From Actinoplanes sichuanensis (GTDB lineage Bacteria; Actinomycetota; Actinomycetes; Mycobacteriales; Micromonosporaceae): a stretch of DNA of 64,000 nucleotides. The notes beneath the pieces are model-generated. The model did not search any database. It saw nothing but the letters and a program-made list of their open reading frames with translations, and had not been told where the DNA came from. Numbering within the stretch: position 1 is the stretch's first letter; each line of letters opens with the position of its first letter. Positions 50,944-59,511 of the stretch are shown in pieces. Made by a program: the position numbers and the translations under genes. Where the stretch lies: assembly GCF_033097365.1 (NCBI RefSeq), contig NZ_AP028461.1, positions 6,944,001 to 7,008,000 of the forward strand. The letters are read 5' to 3'.

Positions 50944-51963
50944 CTAGGAGACGGGCGTGGGCAACGGCTTCGTCACGTCGGCCGCCCGGTGTCCGCCGCG
51001 CGGGCTCGAGCCGCCGCGGGCCAGCAGCAAACCGACGGCGATCAGGACGAGGCCGAGGAACGCCAGCCCGATCGGCACGTACACACCGAGCAGCAGCAGC
51101 TGGCTGCGCCCGTCTGACGCCTGCTTGCCGACCGCGTCCAGGGTGGCCTGGTCGTACTGGAGGTCGGCGTCGAAGATGACGACCCGCTCGCCGAGGTTGG
51201 GCACCAGTTCGCGGTGCTGCTGCTCGCGGTATCCGACGATGGCGCCGGTCTGCGGCTCGATCCAGAGCGTGCGGGTGGCCCGGTAGGAGATGGTCCCGTC
51301 GCTGGCACCGGGTGCCAGGAAGGCGAGCAGCGCGCCGAGGCTGTCCGGGTTCATCGGGGCCGGCTGTTCCGGCACGACCTGCTGGAAGCGGTACGTGGGC
51401 AGGTCGTTGTAGTCCTCCTCGGCCTGGTATTCGAGCGGCAGCGCCTTACCCAGAGTCGAGTCCCAGTACTGATAGGTGGTCTTCTCGGTGCCGAACGGGA
51501 ACAGGTAGAGGTGCCCGGAGAAGGACACGTTGCCCGGGGTGCACGGCACCGGCTCCTCGACGTGGCACTGCCCCTCCCACGGGACCGCCTCGCCGGTGGT
51601 GCGGTCGAGCGCGACCCGGCTCTCGGCGCTGTTGATCATTTCGTCGGTGTCGATCCGCCGGGTCGAGTGATACACGTTCCAGACCAGAGTCTCGCCGTCG
51701 AGTCCGGCGGCCGCCGCGAAGTCGGGTTTGATGCCGGTTGTCGAGCGCAGACCGGCGTTTTCCACGACCACCTGAGGCGTACCGTTCGGCAGCGTCTTGG
51801 CCTGCACGAACGACGCGTTGGCGGTCTCCACCACGACGTCGGGGGGCACCAGATCGAGCGGGACCTTCCGCTGGGACGGCACGATGACCCAGGCCAGGGC
51901 CATCGCGAAGAGCAGGCAGAGTATGCCGAGGCCGAACAGTGCCGTGCCGGTGATCCGCCGCAT
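50944..51963 (-). CDS. DUF3068 membrane protein (porin PorA-like family), KstR-box controlled
   Basis: 339 aa. An N-terminal membrane helix (residues 7-27, ALFGLGILCLLFAMALAWVIV) and a C-terminal helix (about 295-318, LLLGVYVPIGLAFLGLVLIAVGLLL) frame a large extracytoplasmic domain. Family landmarks are RRIDTDEMINSAESRVALDRTTGEAV, HLYLFPFGTEKTTYQYWD and the two-Cys loop GQCHVEEPVPCTPG. ATG 51963 has AGGAGG. A perfect KstR box lies 32 bp upstream, so it should be part of the sterol regulon. The function of DUF3068 is unknown; uptake, sensing or envelope remodelling during sterol use are options. Confidence 0.85.
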   Translation of the reverse strand: MRRITGTALFGLGILCLLFAMALAWVIVPSQRKVPLDLVPPDVVVETANASFVQAKTLPNGTPQVVVENAGLRSTTGIKPDFAAAAGLDGETLVWNVYHSTRRIDTDEMINSAESRVALDRTTGEAVPWEGQCHVEEPVPCTPGNVSFSGHLYLFPFGTEKTTYQYWDSTLGKALPLEYQAEEDYNDLPTYRFQQVVPEQPAPMNPDSLGALLAFLAPGASDGTISYRATRTLWIEPQTGAIVGYREQQHRELVPNLGERVVIFDADLQYDQATLDAVGKQASDGRSQLLLLGVYVPIGLAFLGLVLIAVGLLLARGGSSPRGGHRAADVTKPLPTPVS

Positions 51964-51995
51964 CGCGTCCTCCTGGTGAAACCCCTCCCAAAAAC

Positions 51996-52009
51996 TAGAA
52001 CGCGTTACA
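51996..52009. promoter_or_regulatory. KstR-type box upstream of the DUF3068 gene
   Basis: TAGAACGCGTTACA matches TnnAACnnGTTnnA fully and lies 32 bp before the DUF3068 ATG. The gene on its other side (ipdF) points the same way and ends here, so the box can only serve the DUF3068 gene. Confidence 0.88.
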
Positions 52010-52018
52010 ATCTACTGC

Positions 52019-52047
52019 CCCGTAACATCGATGGAAAGAGTTACGGG
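52019..52047 (-). terminator. Stem-loop at the end of the ipdF operon
   Basis: CCCGTAAC (52019-52026) pairs with GTTACGGG (52040-52047) around 13 bases and includes the ipdF stop codon. Weak as a terminator, but placed exactly where ipdF-fadE30 ends. Confidence 0.5.
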
Positions 52048-52811
52048 TGCTGACTGCTGACCGAGATGACCTCACCGGTCAGATAGGACGCGTAGTCACT
52101 GGCCAGGAAGGCCACCACGGTCGCCACCTCCCACGGTTCGGCGGCCCGGCCGAACGCCTCCCGCCCGGCCAGCTCGTCGAGCTCGGCCCGGCTCATCACC
52201 TTGGCCAGGAACGGGTGTGCCGCCAGACTCGGGGCGACCGCGTTGACCCGGATCCGGTGCGCCGCCACGTCCAGGGCGGTACACCTGGTGAACGCCATCA
52301 CCCCGGCCTTCGCCGCCGCGTAGTGCGCCTGCCCGGCCTGCGCGCGCCAGCCCAGCACCGACGCGTTGTTGACGATCGCCCCGCCCCCGCCCTGCGCGAT
52401 CATCTGGCGCAGGGCGGCCCGGGTGCAGCGGAACGTGCCGGTCAGCGTGACGTCGAGGACCAGGTGCCACTCCTCGTCGTCGAGCTCGGTGACCGGCCGG
52501 TTCCCGCCCAGGCCGGCGTTGTTGACCAGGACGTCGAGCCGGCCGAACCGGCTGACCGCCCCGCCGATCAGCCGCTGCACCGCGGCCTCGTCGGTGACGT
52601 CGCACGGGACCGCCCACACCCGGCCCGGATAGGCCGACGAGAGCAGGTCACGGGTTTCGCCGAGCCGCCGCTCGTGGCTGTCACCGAGCACCACCCGGGC
52701 ACCCTCGTCGAGACAGCGCCGGGCCACCGCCGACCCGATCCCGGCCCCGGCCGCCGCGGTGACCACGACGACCTTGTCGGCCAGCAGGCCACGCCCGGTG
52801 GGGCCGGTCAT
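52041..52811 (-). CDS. ipdF: IpdF-like SDR (HIP-CoA 5-hydroxy dehydrogenase)
   Basis: 256 aa SDR. VTAAAGAGIGSAVARR (about 17-32), NNAGLGG (about 96), catalytic Ser in VNNASVLGWRAQ and Tyr/Lys in HYAAAKAGVM are all present; the ending YASYLTGEVISVSSQHP and the block EAFGRAAEPWEVATVVAFLASDY are close to IpdF (Rv3559c). IpdF oxidises the 5-hydroxyl of the C/D-ring propionyl-CoA intermediate. It overlaps the fadE30 stop by 4 bp, giving the same pair as Rv3560c-Rv3559c. Confidence 0.9.
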   Translation of the reverse strand: MTGPTGRGLLADKVVVVTAAAGAGIGSAVARRCLDEGARVVLGDSHERRLGETRDLLSSAYPGRVWAVPCDVTDEAAVQRLIGGAVSRFGRLDVLVNNAGLGGNRPVTELDDEEWHLVLDVTLTGTFRCTRAALRQMIAQGGGGAIVNNASVLGWRAQAGQAHYAAAKAGVMAFTRCTALDVAAHRIRVNAVAPSLAAHPFLAKVMSRAELDELAGREAFGRAAEPWEVATVVAFLASDYASYLTGEVISVSSQHP

Positions 52812-53950
52812 CCGCGGGCCTGGCGGGGCAGTCCGAGCACCCGCTCGGCGACGATGCCCCGCTGGATCTCGTTGGATCCCCCGTAGATCGTGTCGGCCCG
52901 GCTGAACAGGAAATACGTCTGCCAGCGGGCCACCGCCTCCGGGTCGGCGGCACCGCGGGCGAGCACGTCCATGGCCAGCTCACCGAGCCCCTGCCGCCAG
53001 CGGGTCCAGAGCAGTTTGATCACCGACGACGCGGCCGGCTGCGGATCGCGCAGCACCCGCAGGGTGTGTGTCCGCAGCACCGACAGGTCGATCCAGGCCC
53101 TGGTCAGCCGCTCCCGCAGAGCCGGGTCAGTGGCCGCCCCGGTGCCGCGCGCGACCGCGACCAGGTCGTCCAGGTCACGCTGGAACCCGATCTGCTGCCC
53201 GACCGTGGCCGCACCCCGCTCGTAGGCGAGGGTGGCCATCGCGACCTTCCACCCCTGCCCCGGCTCGCCGACGACGAGTCCCGCCTCGGTGACCGCGTCG
53301 TCGAAGAACACCTCGTTGAACTCGCTGTCGCCGGTGAGCTGCCGGATCGGGCGGACCGTGATCCCCGGCTGCCGCATCGGCACGAGCAGGTAGGACAGTC
53401 CCGCCGAGCGGGGCCCACCGGCCGGGGCGGGCGCGGTGCGGGCCAGCACGAAACACCAGTCGGCCACGTGGGCCAGGGACGTCCACACCTTCTGCCCACT
53501 GAGCACCCAGCGGTCGCCGTCGAGCCGCGCGCGGGTGGTGACCCCGGCCAGGTCGGAGCCCGCACCGGGCTCGGAGTAGCCCTGGCACCACAACTCGTCG
53601 ACCGCGGCGAGCTTCGGCAGGAAGCGGCGCTGCTGCTCAGGAGTGCCCAGGTCGATCAGCGTCGGTCCGACCATGGTGGTGCCGATGTGGTCGACCCGAC
53701 TCGGGGCGCCGGCTCTCGCGTACTCCTCATGGAAGATGACCTGCTGGGACAGGGACGCGCCGCGCCCACCGTGCGCCACCGGCCAGGCCAGCGTGCCCCA
53801 TCCGGCGGCGGCGAGCCGCCTGGTGAAGGCGAGCCGCTGCGCGAAGGCCTCGTTCTCCCGGCCGACCCCGCCGGTGCCGCGCACCTCATCGGTGAGCTCA
53901 GCGGCCAGCCACTCCCGGATCTCCCGCCGGAACGCATCGTCGTCGGTCAC
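52808..53950 (-). CDS. fadE30: FadE30-like acyl-CoA dehydrogenase (HIP-CoA)
   Basis: 380 aa from GTG 53950 with GGGGAGG eight bases upstream; the open frame beyond it lies across the promoter. GYSEPGAGSDLAGVTTRARLDGDRWVLSGQKVWTSLA (about 125-160), LTGDSEFNEVFFDD and the C-terminal IYGGSNEIQRGIVAERVLGLP are the ACAD motifs. The YEGT-position Glu is replaced by Gly; YERGAAT (about 244) offers the alternative base. FadE30 dehydrogenates the propionyl side chain of HIP-CoA. Divergent from fadD3 across a perfect KstR2 box. Confidence 0.88.
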   Translation of the reverse strand: MTDDDAFRREIREWLAAELTDEVRGTGGVGRENEAFAQRLAFTRRLAAAGWGTLAWPVAHGGRGASLSQQVIFHEEYARAGAPSRVDHIGTTMVGPTLIDLGTPEQQRRFLPKLAAVDELWCQGYSEPGAGSDLAGVTTRARLDGDRWVLSGQKVWTSLAHVADWCFVLARTAPAPAGGPRSAGLSYLLVPMRQPGITVRPIRQLTGDSEFNEVFFDDAVTEAGLVVGEPGQGWKVAMATLAYERGAATVGQQIGFQRDLDDLVAVARGTGAATDPALRERLTRAWIDLSVLRTHTLRVLRDPQPAASSVIKLLWTRWRQGLGELAMDVLARGAADPEAVARWQTYFLFSRADTIYGGSNEIQRGIVAERVLGLPRQARG

Positions 53951-53990
53951 TGGCGTCGCCTCCCCGATCACGCGTAGGCTCACGCTACCG

Positions 53991-54004
53991 ACCAAGCACT
54001 TGCT
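53991..54004. promoter_or_regulatory. KstR2 box between fadE30-ipdF and fadD3 operons
   Basis: ACCAAGCACTTGCT matches AnCAAGnnCTTGnT at every fixed position and is extended to ACCAAGCACTTGCTTGGT (53991-54008). It lies 40 bp from the fadE30 GTG and 18 bp from the fadD3 ATG. Confidence 0.9.
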
Positions 54005-54022
54005 TGGTAAAGGGGAGGTCCG

Positions 54023-55516
54023 ATGGAGACCGTTCCGGCGGTGGTGGCGCACGCCGCACGCGAGTTCGGCCGGGAGCCGGCTCTCGTCGACCCGCATCGG
54101 CGCAGGTGGAACTTCGCCGAGCTGCACGACGAGACGCAGGCGGTGTCCCGCGCGCTCATCGCATCCGGCATCGAACCCGGCGACCGGGTCGCGCTCTGGG
54201 CTCCCAACAGCGCCCGCTGGGTGCTCGCGGCGCTCGGCATCCTCGGCGCGGGCGCCACGCTGGTGCCGATCAACACCAGGTTCACCGGTGCCGAGGCAGC
54301 CGACATCATCACCCGCAGCGACGCGAAAGGGCTGATCGTCACCGGGCCGTTCCTCGGCACCGACCGACTGGCGTCGCTTCCGGCGGCGGCTCTGCCGCCG
54401 TTCGTGCTGCCACTGCCGCACTGGGACGCCTTCCTCGACCGGGCCGGTCAGGTCGCCGCCGAGGCGGCTTCGGAAAGAGCTTCGGCGGTACGCCCGGACG
54501 ACGTCAGTGACATCCTCTTCACCTCCGGGACCACCGGGATCAGCAAGGGCGTGATGAGCGCGCACCGGCGGTCACTCGGGGTGGCCCGGGCGTGGGCCGA
54601 GATCGGCGGGGTCGGCGTCCACGACCGCTACCTGGTGATCAACCCGTTCTTCCACAGTTTCGGGCTCAAGGCCGGGCTGTTCGCGTGCCTGACCAGCGGG
54701 GCGACGATCGTGCCGCAGGCGGTGTTCGACGTGCCGCGCGCGCTCGAACTGATCGAGCACGAGCACATCACCGTGCTGCCCGGGCCGCCGACCCTCTACA
54801 TCGGGCTGCTCGACCACCCGGGCCGGATCGGTCACGCGCTGGGCTCGCTGCGGCTGGCCGTCACCGGGGCCGCGACCGTGCCGCCGGTCCTGATCGACCG
54901 GATCCGGACCGAGCTGGGGATCGATACCGTGCTCACCGCGTACGGGCTGACCGAAGCCGTGGTCGCGACCATGTGCCGGCCCGGTGACGACACCCGGACC
55001 GTGGCGTTCACCAGTGGACGGGCCGCCGCCGGGTTCGAGGTGCGGATCGCCGAGAAGGACGGCGAGGTGCTGCTGCGCGGGCCGAACCTGATGCTCGGCT
55101 ACCTCGACGACCCGGCGGCCACCGCGGCGGCGATCGACCCGGACGGCTGGCTGCACACCGGTGACGTGGGCCGACTCGACGAGAACGGAAACCTGACGAT
55201 CACCGACCGGATCAAGGACATGTACATCTGCGGTGGCTTCAACGTGTACCCGGCCGAGGTGGAACGGGTGCTGGCCGGGCTGCCCGCGGTCGCCGAGGTG
55301 GCCGTGATCGGGGTGCCCGACGAGCGGCTCGGTGAGGTCGGCCGGGCGTACGTGGTGGCCCGTCCCGGCCACGACCCGGACCCGGCCGCGGTGATCGCCT
55401 GGTGCCGCGAACGGCTCGCCGGATACAAGACGCCGCGCTCGGTGGAGATCCGGGCCGAACTGCCGCACAACGCGAGCGGCAAGGTCCTCAAGTATTTGCT
55501 CCGGGAGGAATCATGA
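54023..55516 (+). CDS. fadD3: FadD3-like HIP-CoA synthetase
   Basis: 497 aa adenylate-forming ligase, near the 507 aa of Rv3561. P-loop LFTSGTTGISKGVMSAHR (about 165), LTAYGLTEAVVATMC (A5), HTGDVGRLDENGNLTITDRIKDMYICGGFNVYPAEVERVL (A7-A8) and the catalytic Lys in LPHNASGKVLKYLLRE. FadD3 activates the propionate of HIP, the bicyclic remnant left after loss of rings A and B, and its CoA product is the KstR2 ligand (family knowledge). It is the first gene after the KstR2 box, with GGGGAGG before ATG 54023, and overlaps the next crotonase gene by ATGA. Confidence 0.92.
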   Translation: METVPAVVAHAAREFGREPALVDPHRRRWNFAELHDETQAVSRALIASGIEPGDRVALWAPNSARWVLAALGILGAGATLVPINTRFTGAEAADIITRSDAKGLIVTGPFLGTDRLASLPAAALPPFVLPLPHWDAFLDRAGQVAAEAASERASAVRPDDVSDILFTSGTTGISKGVMSAHRRSLGVARAWAEIGGVGVHDRYLVINPFFHSFGLKAGLFACLTSGATIVPQAVFDVPRALELIEHEHITVLPGPPTLYIGLLDHPGRIGHALGSLRLAVTGAATVPPVLIDRIRTELGIDTVLTAYGLTEAVVATMCRPGDDTRTVAFTSGRAAAGFEVRIAEKDGEVLLRGPNLMLGYLDDPAATAAAIDPDGWLHTGDVGRLDENGNLTITDRIKDMYICGGFNVYPAEVERVLAGLPAVAEVAVIGVPDERLGEVGRAYVVARPGHDPDPAAVIAWCRERLAGYKTPRSVEIRAELPHNASGKVLKYLLREES

Positions 55517-56349
55517 GTGACGAGGTGCGTTACGAGCGGCGTGGGCCGGTCGCGATCGTCACGATGAACCGGCCCCGCTACCGCAACGCGCAGAACTCGG
55601 CGATGACGTACGCGCTCGACGACGCCTTCACCCGTGCCGTCGACGACGACGAGGTGGCCGTGATCGTGCTGGCCGGTGCCGGTGACCACTTCTCGGCCGG
55701 GCACGACATCGGCACCCCGGAACGCGACGCCGACACGTCGTTCCCGCGCCGGGCGGTCACCTGGTGGGACCACACCTCCAAAGCCGGAGCCGATCGGCGG
55801 TACGCCCGGGAGATGGAGGTCTACCTGGGCATGTGCCGACGCTGGCGGGAGATCCCGAAACCGTCGGTGGCCATGGTGCAGGGCGCCTGCGTGGCCGGTG
55901 GGCTGATGCTCGCCTGGGTGTGCGACCTGATCGTGGCGGCCGAGGACGCGTTCTTCGCCGACCCGGTGCTGCGGATGGGGATCCCCGGGGTGGAGTATTT
56001 CGCCCACCCCTGGGTGCTCGGGCCGCGGTTCGCGCGGGAGGTGCTGTTCACCGGGGACCGGTTCGGGGCGCGCCGGGCGTACGAGATCGGCATGGTGAAC
56101 CGGATCGTGCCGCGCGCCGCGCTGGAGACCGAGACCCTCGCGCTGGCCGCGCGGATCGCCGAGATGCCGCCGTTCGGGCTGGCGCTCGCGAAACGGGCGG
56201 TCAACCTGTGTGAGGACCAGATGGGCATGCGCGCCGGAATGGACTCGGTGTTCGGGCTGCATCACGTGGCGCACTCGCACAACGCCGAGGTCAGCGCGGA
56301 TCCGCTGGCCGGACTCGACGCGAAGGCGATGAAGAAGGCCGCCGGATGA
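55513..56349 (+). CDS. Enoyl-CoA hydratase/crotonase in the HIP operon
   Basis: 278 aa crotonase. Oxyanion segments GDHFSAGHDIG (about 57-67) and VQGACVAGGLMLAWVCDLIVA (about 119-140), FFADPVLRMGIPG near the second catalytic position. About 30 residues between the two segments (DADTSFPRRAVTWWDHTSKAGADRRYARE) form a longer-than-usual loop. It probably hydrates the unsaturated HIP-CoA side chain formed by FadE30. It overlaps both neighbours by 4 bp (fadD3 and the ACAD gene), so expression is strictly coupled. Confidence 0.85.
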   Translation: MSDEVRYERRGPVAIVTMNRPRYRNAQNSAMTYALDDAFTRAVDDDEVAVIVLAGAGDHFSAGHDIGTPERDADTSFPRRAVTWWDHTSKAGADRRYAREMEVYLGMCRRWREIPKPSVAMVQGACVAGGLMLAWVCDLIVAAEDAFFADPVLRMGIPGVEYFAHPWVLGPRFAREVLFTGDRFGARRAYEIGMVNRIVPRAALETETLALAARIAEMPPFGLALAKRAVNLCEDQMGMRAGMDSVFGLHHVAHSHNAEVSADPLAGLDAKAMKKAAG

Positions 56350-57434
56350 ACCTCGATCTCGATCCGGAGGCGGTCGGATTCCGGGACTCGGTGCGGGACT
56401 GGCTGGCCGGCCACGTTCCTCGTTCCGCGCTGCCCGCGCCGGACACCGCGGCCGGGAGTGTCGCGCACCGGGAGTGGGAGGCGCGGCTGGCCGAGGCCGG
56501 GCTGGCGGCCGTGTCGTGGCCCGTCGAATACGGTGGCCGGGCCGCTCCGCCGCTGCACGCGCTGCTGTTCGACGAGGAGTACCACGCGGCCCGGGCACCG
56601 GTGCGGATCGGGCAGAACGGGCTGTTCCTGCTGGCGCCGACACTGCTCGCACACGGGACACCGGAGCAGTGCGCCCGGATTCTGCCGCCGATGGCGCGTG
56701 GTGCGCAGGTGTGGGCGCAGGCCTGGTCGGAGCCGGGGGCGGGCAGCGACCTCGCGGCCATCCGGTCCCGGGCCCGGCCGGTCGACGGCGGGTGGGTGCT
56801 GTCCGGGCAGAAGACCTGGAGTTCCCGGGCGGTCGTCGCGGATCGGGCGTTCGGGTTGTTCCGCAGCTCGACCGAGGAACGGCATCGCGGGCTCACCTAT
56901 CTGATGTTCGACCTGCGGGCGCCGGGGGTCACGGTCCGGCCGATCCGGCAGCTCGACGGGACGGCCGGGTTCGCGGAGATCTTCCTCGACGACGTGTTCG
57001 TGCCCGATGCCGACGTGATCGGGACGCCCGGTGACGGCTGGCGGGTCGCGATGAGCACGGCCGGCCACGAGCGGGGGCTGACCCTGCGCGGGCCGGGCCG
57101 GTTCACCGCGGCCGCCGACCGCCTGGTCGCCCTCGACGCTCACGAAGATCTCGGCAGCCGGGTCGTCGACGCCTGGATCGGGGCGCGGGCCTATCGGATG
57201 GCGGCCTATGCGTCGCTCGACGAACCCGTAGCCCCGAGCGCCACCAAGCTCTTCTGGTCCCAACTGGACGTCGCCCTGCACGAGACCGCGCTCGACGTGC
57301 TCGGCCCGCTCGCGGAGATCGACTCGGCCTGGACCGACGGATACCTGTTCTCGCTGGCCGGGCCGATCTATGCCGGAACCAACGAGATCCAGCGCGACAT
57401 CCTCGGTCATCGCGAGCTCGGGCTGCCCCGATGA
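56346..57434 (+). CDS. Acyl-CoA dehydrogenase, FadE31-like
   Basis: 362 aa complete ACAD. AWSEPGAGSDLAAIRSRARPVDGGWVLSGQKTWSSRAV (about 118-155), LDGTAGFAEIFLDDVFVP, and IYAGTNEIQRDILGHRELGLPR at the C-terminus. Ala replaces Glu at the MCAD base position; HERGLTL (about 241) carries the alternative Glu. It is followed by two shorter ACAD-like genes with 4-bp overlaps; together they match FadE31-FadE32-FadE33 (Rv3562-Rv3564), which oxidise late ring C/D intermediates. Confidence 0.85.
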   Translation: MNLDLDPEAVGFRDSVRDWLAGHVPRSALPAPDTAAGSVAHREWEARLAEAGLAAVSWPVEYGGRAAPPLHALLFDEEYHAARAPVRIGQNGLFLLAPTLLAHGTPEQCARILPPMARGAQVWAQAWSEPGAGSDLAAIRSRARPVDGGWVLSGQKTWSSRAVVADRAFGLFRSSTEERHRGLTYLMFDLRAPGVTVRPIRQLDGTAGFAEIFLDDVFVPDADVIGTPGDGWRVAMSTAGHERGLTLRGPGRFTAAADRLVALDAHEDLGSRVVDAWIGARAYRMAAYASLDEPVAPSATKLFWSQLDVALHETALDVLGPLAEIDSAWTDGYLFSLAGPIYAGTNEIQRDILGHRELGLPR

Positions 57435-58594
57435 GGCTCGCCCCGACCGACGAGCAGCGCCGCTTCGCGGACGTCCTGGACACGATGCTGACCAGGGCGG
57501 ACGTTCCGGCGGTGTGGGCCGCCCGGGTGGACGGTGACGGCGGGCCGGCCCGTGATCTGTGGTCGTCGCTGAGCGATGCCGGGGTGACCGGCCTGCTCGT
57601 GCCGGAACGATTCGGCGGCCTCGGAGCCGGAGTCGACGACCTGGTGATCGTCTGCGAGGTGCTCGGCCGGCACGCGGTTCCCGGCCCGGTCGCCGAATCC
57701 GTCGCGGCCGCCCCCACGCTGCTCGCCTCCGACCGCCGCCTTCCGGAACTCGCCGACGGCCGGATCCTCGCCTCGGTGGCTGCGCCACCATTGCTGCCCT
57801 TTGCCGCCGACGGCGACGTGGCCGATCTTCTCCTGCTCCTCGACCACCATGCGGTACGGGTGGGCAGCCCCGGAAGGATCCACCGATCCGTGGACCCGGC
57901 CCGGCGGCTGGCCGAAGTCCTCCCGGGCGAGGTGATCGAGACCGCCGCCCCGATCCGGCGGGCTCTCGACCTCGGGACGCTCGCGTGCGCCGCCCAACTC
58001 CTCGGCGCCGGTCATGCCCTGCTCACGATGACCGTCGAATACGCCAAGACCCGAACCCAGTTCGGCCGCCCGATCGGCGCCTTCCAGGCGATCCGCCACC
58101 AGCTGGCCGACGTCGCGGTGGCGCTGACGTTCGCACGCCCCCTCCTCTACGCGGCCGCCGTGGCCCTCACCGAACCGGTCGCGCACCCGGAACTGACCAA
58201 TCCGGGTCGGGACGTGTCGGCGGCGAAGGTGGCCTGCGGAGAGGCGGCGCTACGCGCGGCACGGACGGCGCTGCAGGTCCACGGGGCGATCGGGTACACG
58301 CGGGAGCACGGACTCGGGCGCTACCTCACCCGGATCCGGGCGCTGCACCTGTCCTGGGGTACCGCCGACTGGCACCGCCGCCGGATCCTCACCGAACTCG
58401 ACGAGTCCGGGTCCGCCGTTCGAGATCCGGCGGGCGTTGACGGAATCCCGAGCGGGACAGCCGGTGACCAACGGCCTCAGCCCGAAAGTCGCCTCGCGGT
58501 CCGGCACCGGGACGGCGTCGCGGTGTGGCCACGGGACGGGCACAGTTCGGCGGGGTGGGGCCCACGCCGTACCGAAGAGAAGGGTTTCGAATGA
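57431..58594 (+). CDS. Acyl-CoA dehydrogenase subunit, FadE32-like, with atypical C-terminal tail
   Basis: 387 aa. The ACAD part ends at about residue 325 (LHLSWGTADWHRRRILTELDES). The N-domain has LLVPERFGGLGAGVDDL, the middle domain is reduced to about 90 residues, and the C-domain has YAKTRTQFGRPIGAFQAI and LQVHGAIGYTREHGLGRYL. The remaining 60 residues are Pro/Gly/Arg-rich, match no ACAD element, and run across what would normally be a short intergenic space up to the next gene's ATG (ATGA overlap at 58591). A late frameshift or loss of an earlier stop is possible. Confidence 0.8.
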   Translation: MRLAPTDEQRRFADVLDTMLTRADVPAVWAARVDGDGGPARDLWSSLSDAGVTGLLVPERFGGLGAGVDDLVIVCEVLGRHAVPGPVAESVAAAPTLLASDRRLPELADGRILASVAAPPLLPFAADGDVADLLLLLDHHAVRVGSPGRIHRSVDPARRLAEVLPGEVIETAAPIRRALDLGTLACAAQLLGAGHALLTMTVEYAKTRTQFGRPIGAFQAIRHQLADVAVALTFARPLLYAAAVALTEPVAHPELTNPGRDVSAAKVACGEAALRAARTALQVHGAIGYTREHGLGRYLTRIRALHLSWGTADWHRRRILTELDESGSAVRDPAGVDGIPSGTAGDQRPQPESRLAVRHRDGVAVWPRDGHSSAGWGPRRTEEKGFE

Positions 58595-59502
58595 TGTTCG
58601 AGGAGCGTGCGGCGTTGCGGGCGGCGGTGCGTGGGCTGCTCGGCGGGCAGATCGCGGCGGACGGCATGTGGGCGCGGCTGTGCAAGGAGATCGGTGTCGC
58701 CGGGCTGACGGTGCCGGAGGAGTACGGCGGTTCCGGCGCTACGCTCGGTGAGGCCGCCGTCGTGCTGGAGGAGCTCGGCCGGGTGCTCAGCCCGGCGCCG
58801 ATGCTGGGCACCGTGCTGGCCGTGCACGTGCTTCTCGAATCGGGCGACGAGGAGACCCGGGCCCGGCTGCTGCCGGCGATCTGCTCGGGTGAACGCATCG
58901 TGACCGCCGTCTGGGCCGGATGCGTGTTCCCGGCCGACACCGTGCTGGTCGTCCGGGACGGCACCCTGTCCGAGATCGAAGGCGGGATCGAGATCACCGA
59001 CTCGCTGGACCTGACCCGGCCCACGGGCAGATTGCGTTCCGAGGACGGTTCGGCTCCGGGACTGCGGGATGTCGCCTGCGCCGCGCTCGCCGCCGAGCAA
59101 CTCGGAACCGCCGAACGTGCTCTCGAACTCACCGTCGCCTATGTGCAGGAGCGTCATCAGTTCGGGCGGCCGATCGGGTCGTTCCAGGTGCTGCAGCATC
59201 GGCTCGCCGAGGCGTACGTCCGGGTCCAGGCCGCCCGGTCCGCCTCGGAAGCAGCCGTGCAGGCCGTCGCCGACGGTTCGGCGGACGCCCCACTGCTCGC
59301 CGCCGCCGCGAAGATCACCTGCTCGGAGACGTTGCGGGCGGTCGCCGCCGAGATGGTGCAGATGCACGGCGGGATCGCGATCACCTGGGAACACGACGCC
59401 CATCGATTCCTTCGGCGAGCCTGGGCGACGGCACAGATGTACGGTTCGCCGGAGTCCCATGTCGCGCGGCTCACCCCCACACTGCTGTCCTCTCCCGACT
59501 AG
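58591..59502 (+). CDS. Acyl-CoA dehydrogenase subunit, FadE33-like
   Basis: 303 aa, short ACAD with reduced middle domain. N-domain VPEEYGGSGATLGEAAVVLEELGRVLSP; middle part about 40 residues (WAGCVFPADTVLVVRDGTLSEIEGG); C-domain AALAAEQLGTAERALELTVAYVQERHQFGRPIGSFQVLQ and VQMHGGIAITWEHDAHRFLRR. ATG 58591 overlaps the upstream stop, and ATG 58594 follows immediately. It resembles FadE33 (Rv3564, 318 aa). It probably forms a heteromer with the FadE31- or FadE32-like subunit. Last gene of the KstR2-box operon. Confidence 0.84.
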   Translation: MMFEERAALRAAVRGLLGGQIAADGMWARLCKEIGVAGLTVPEEYGGSGATLGEAAVVLEELGRVLSPAPMLGTVLAVHVLLESGDEETRARLLPAICSGERIVTAVWAGCVFPADTVLVVRDGTLSEIEGGIEITDSLDLTRPTGRLRSEDGSAPGLRDVACAALAAEQLGTAERALELTVAYVQERHQFGRPIGSFQVLQHRLAEAYVRVQAARSASEAAVQAVADGSADAPLLAAAAKITCSETLRAVAAEMVQMHGGIAITWEHDAHRFLRRAWATAQMYGSPESHVARLTPTLLSSPD

Positions 59503-59511
59503 CATGATCCG

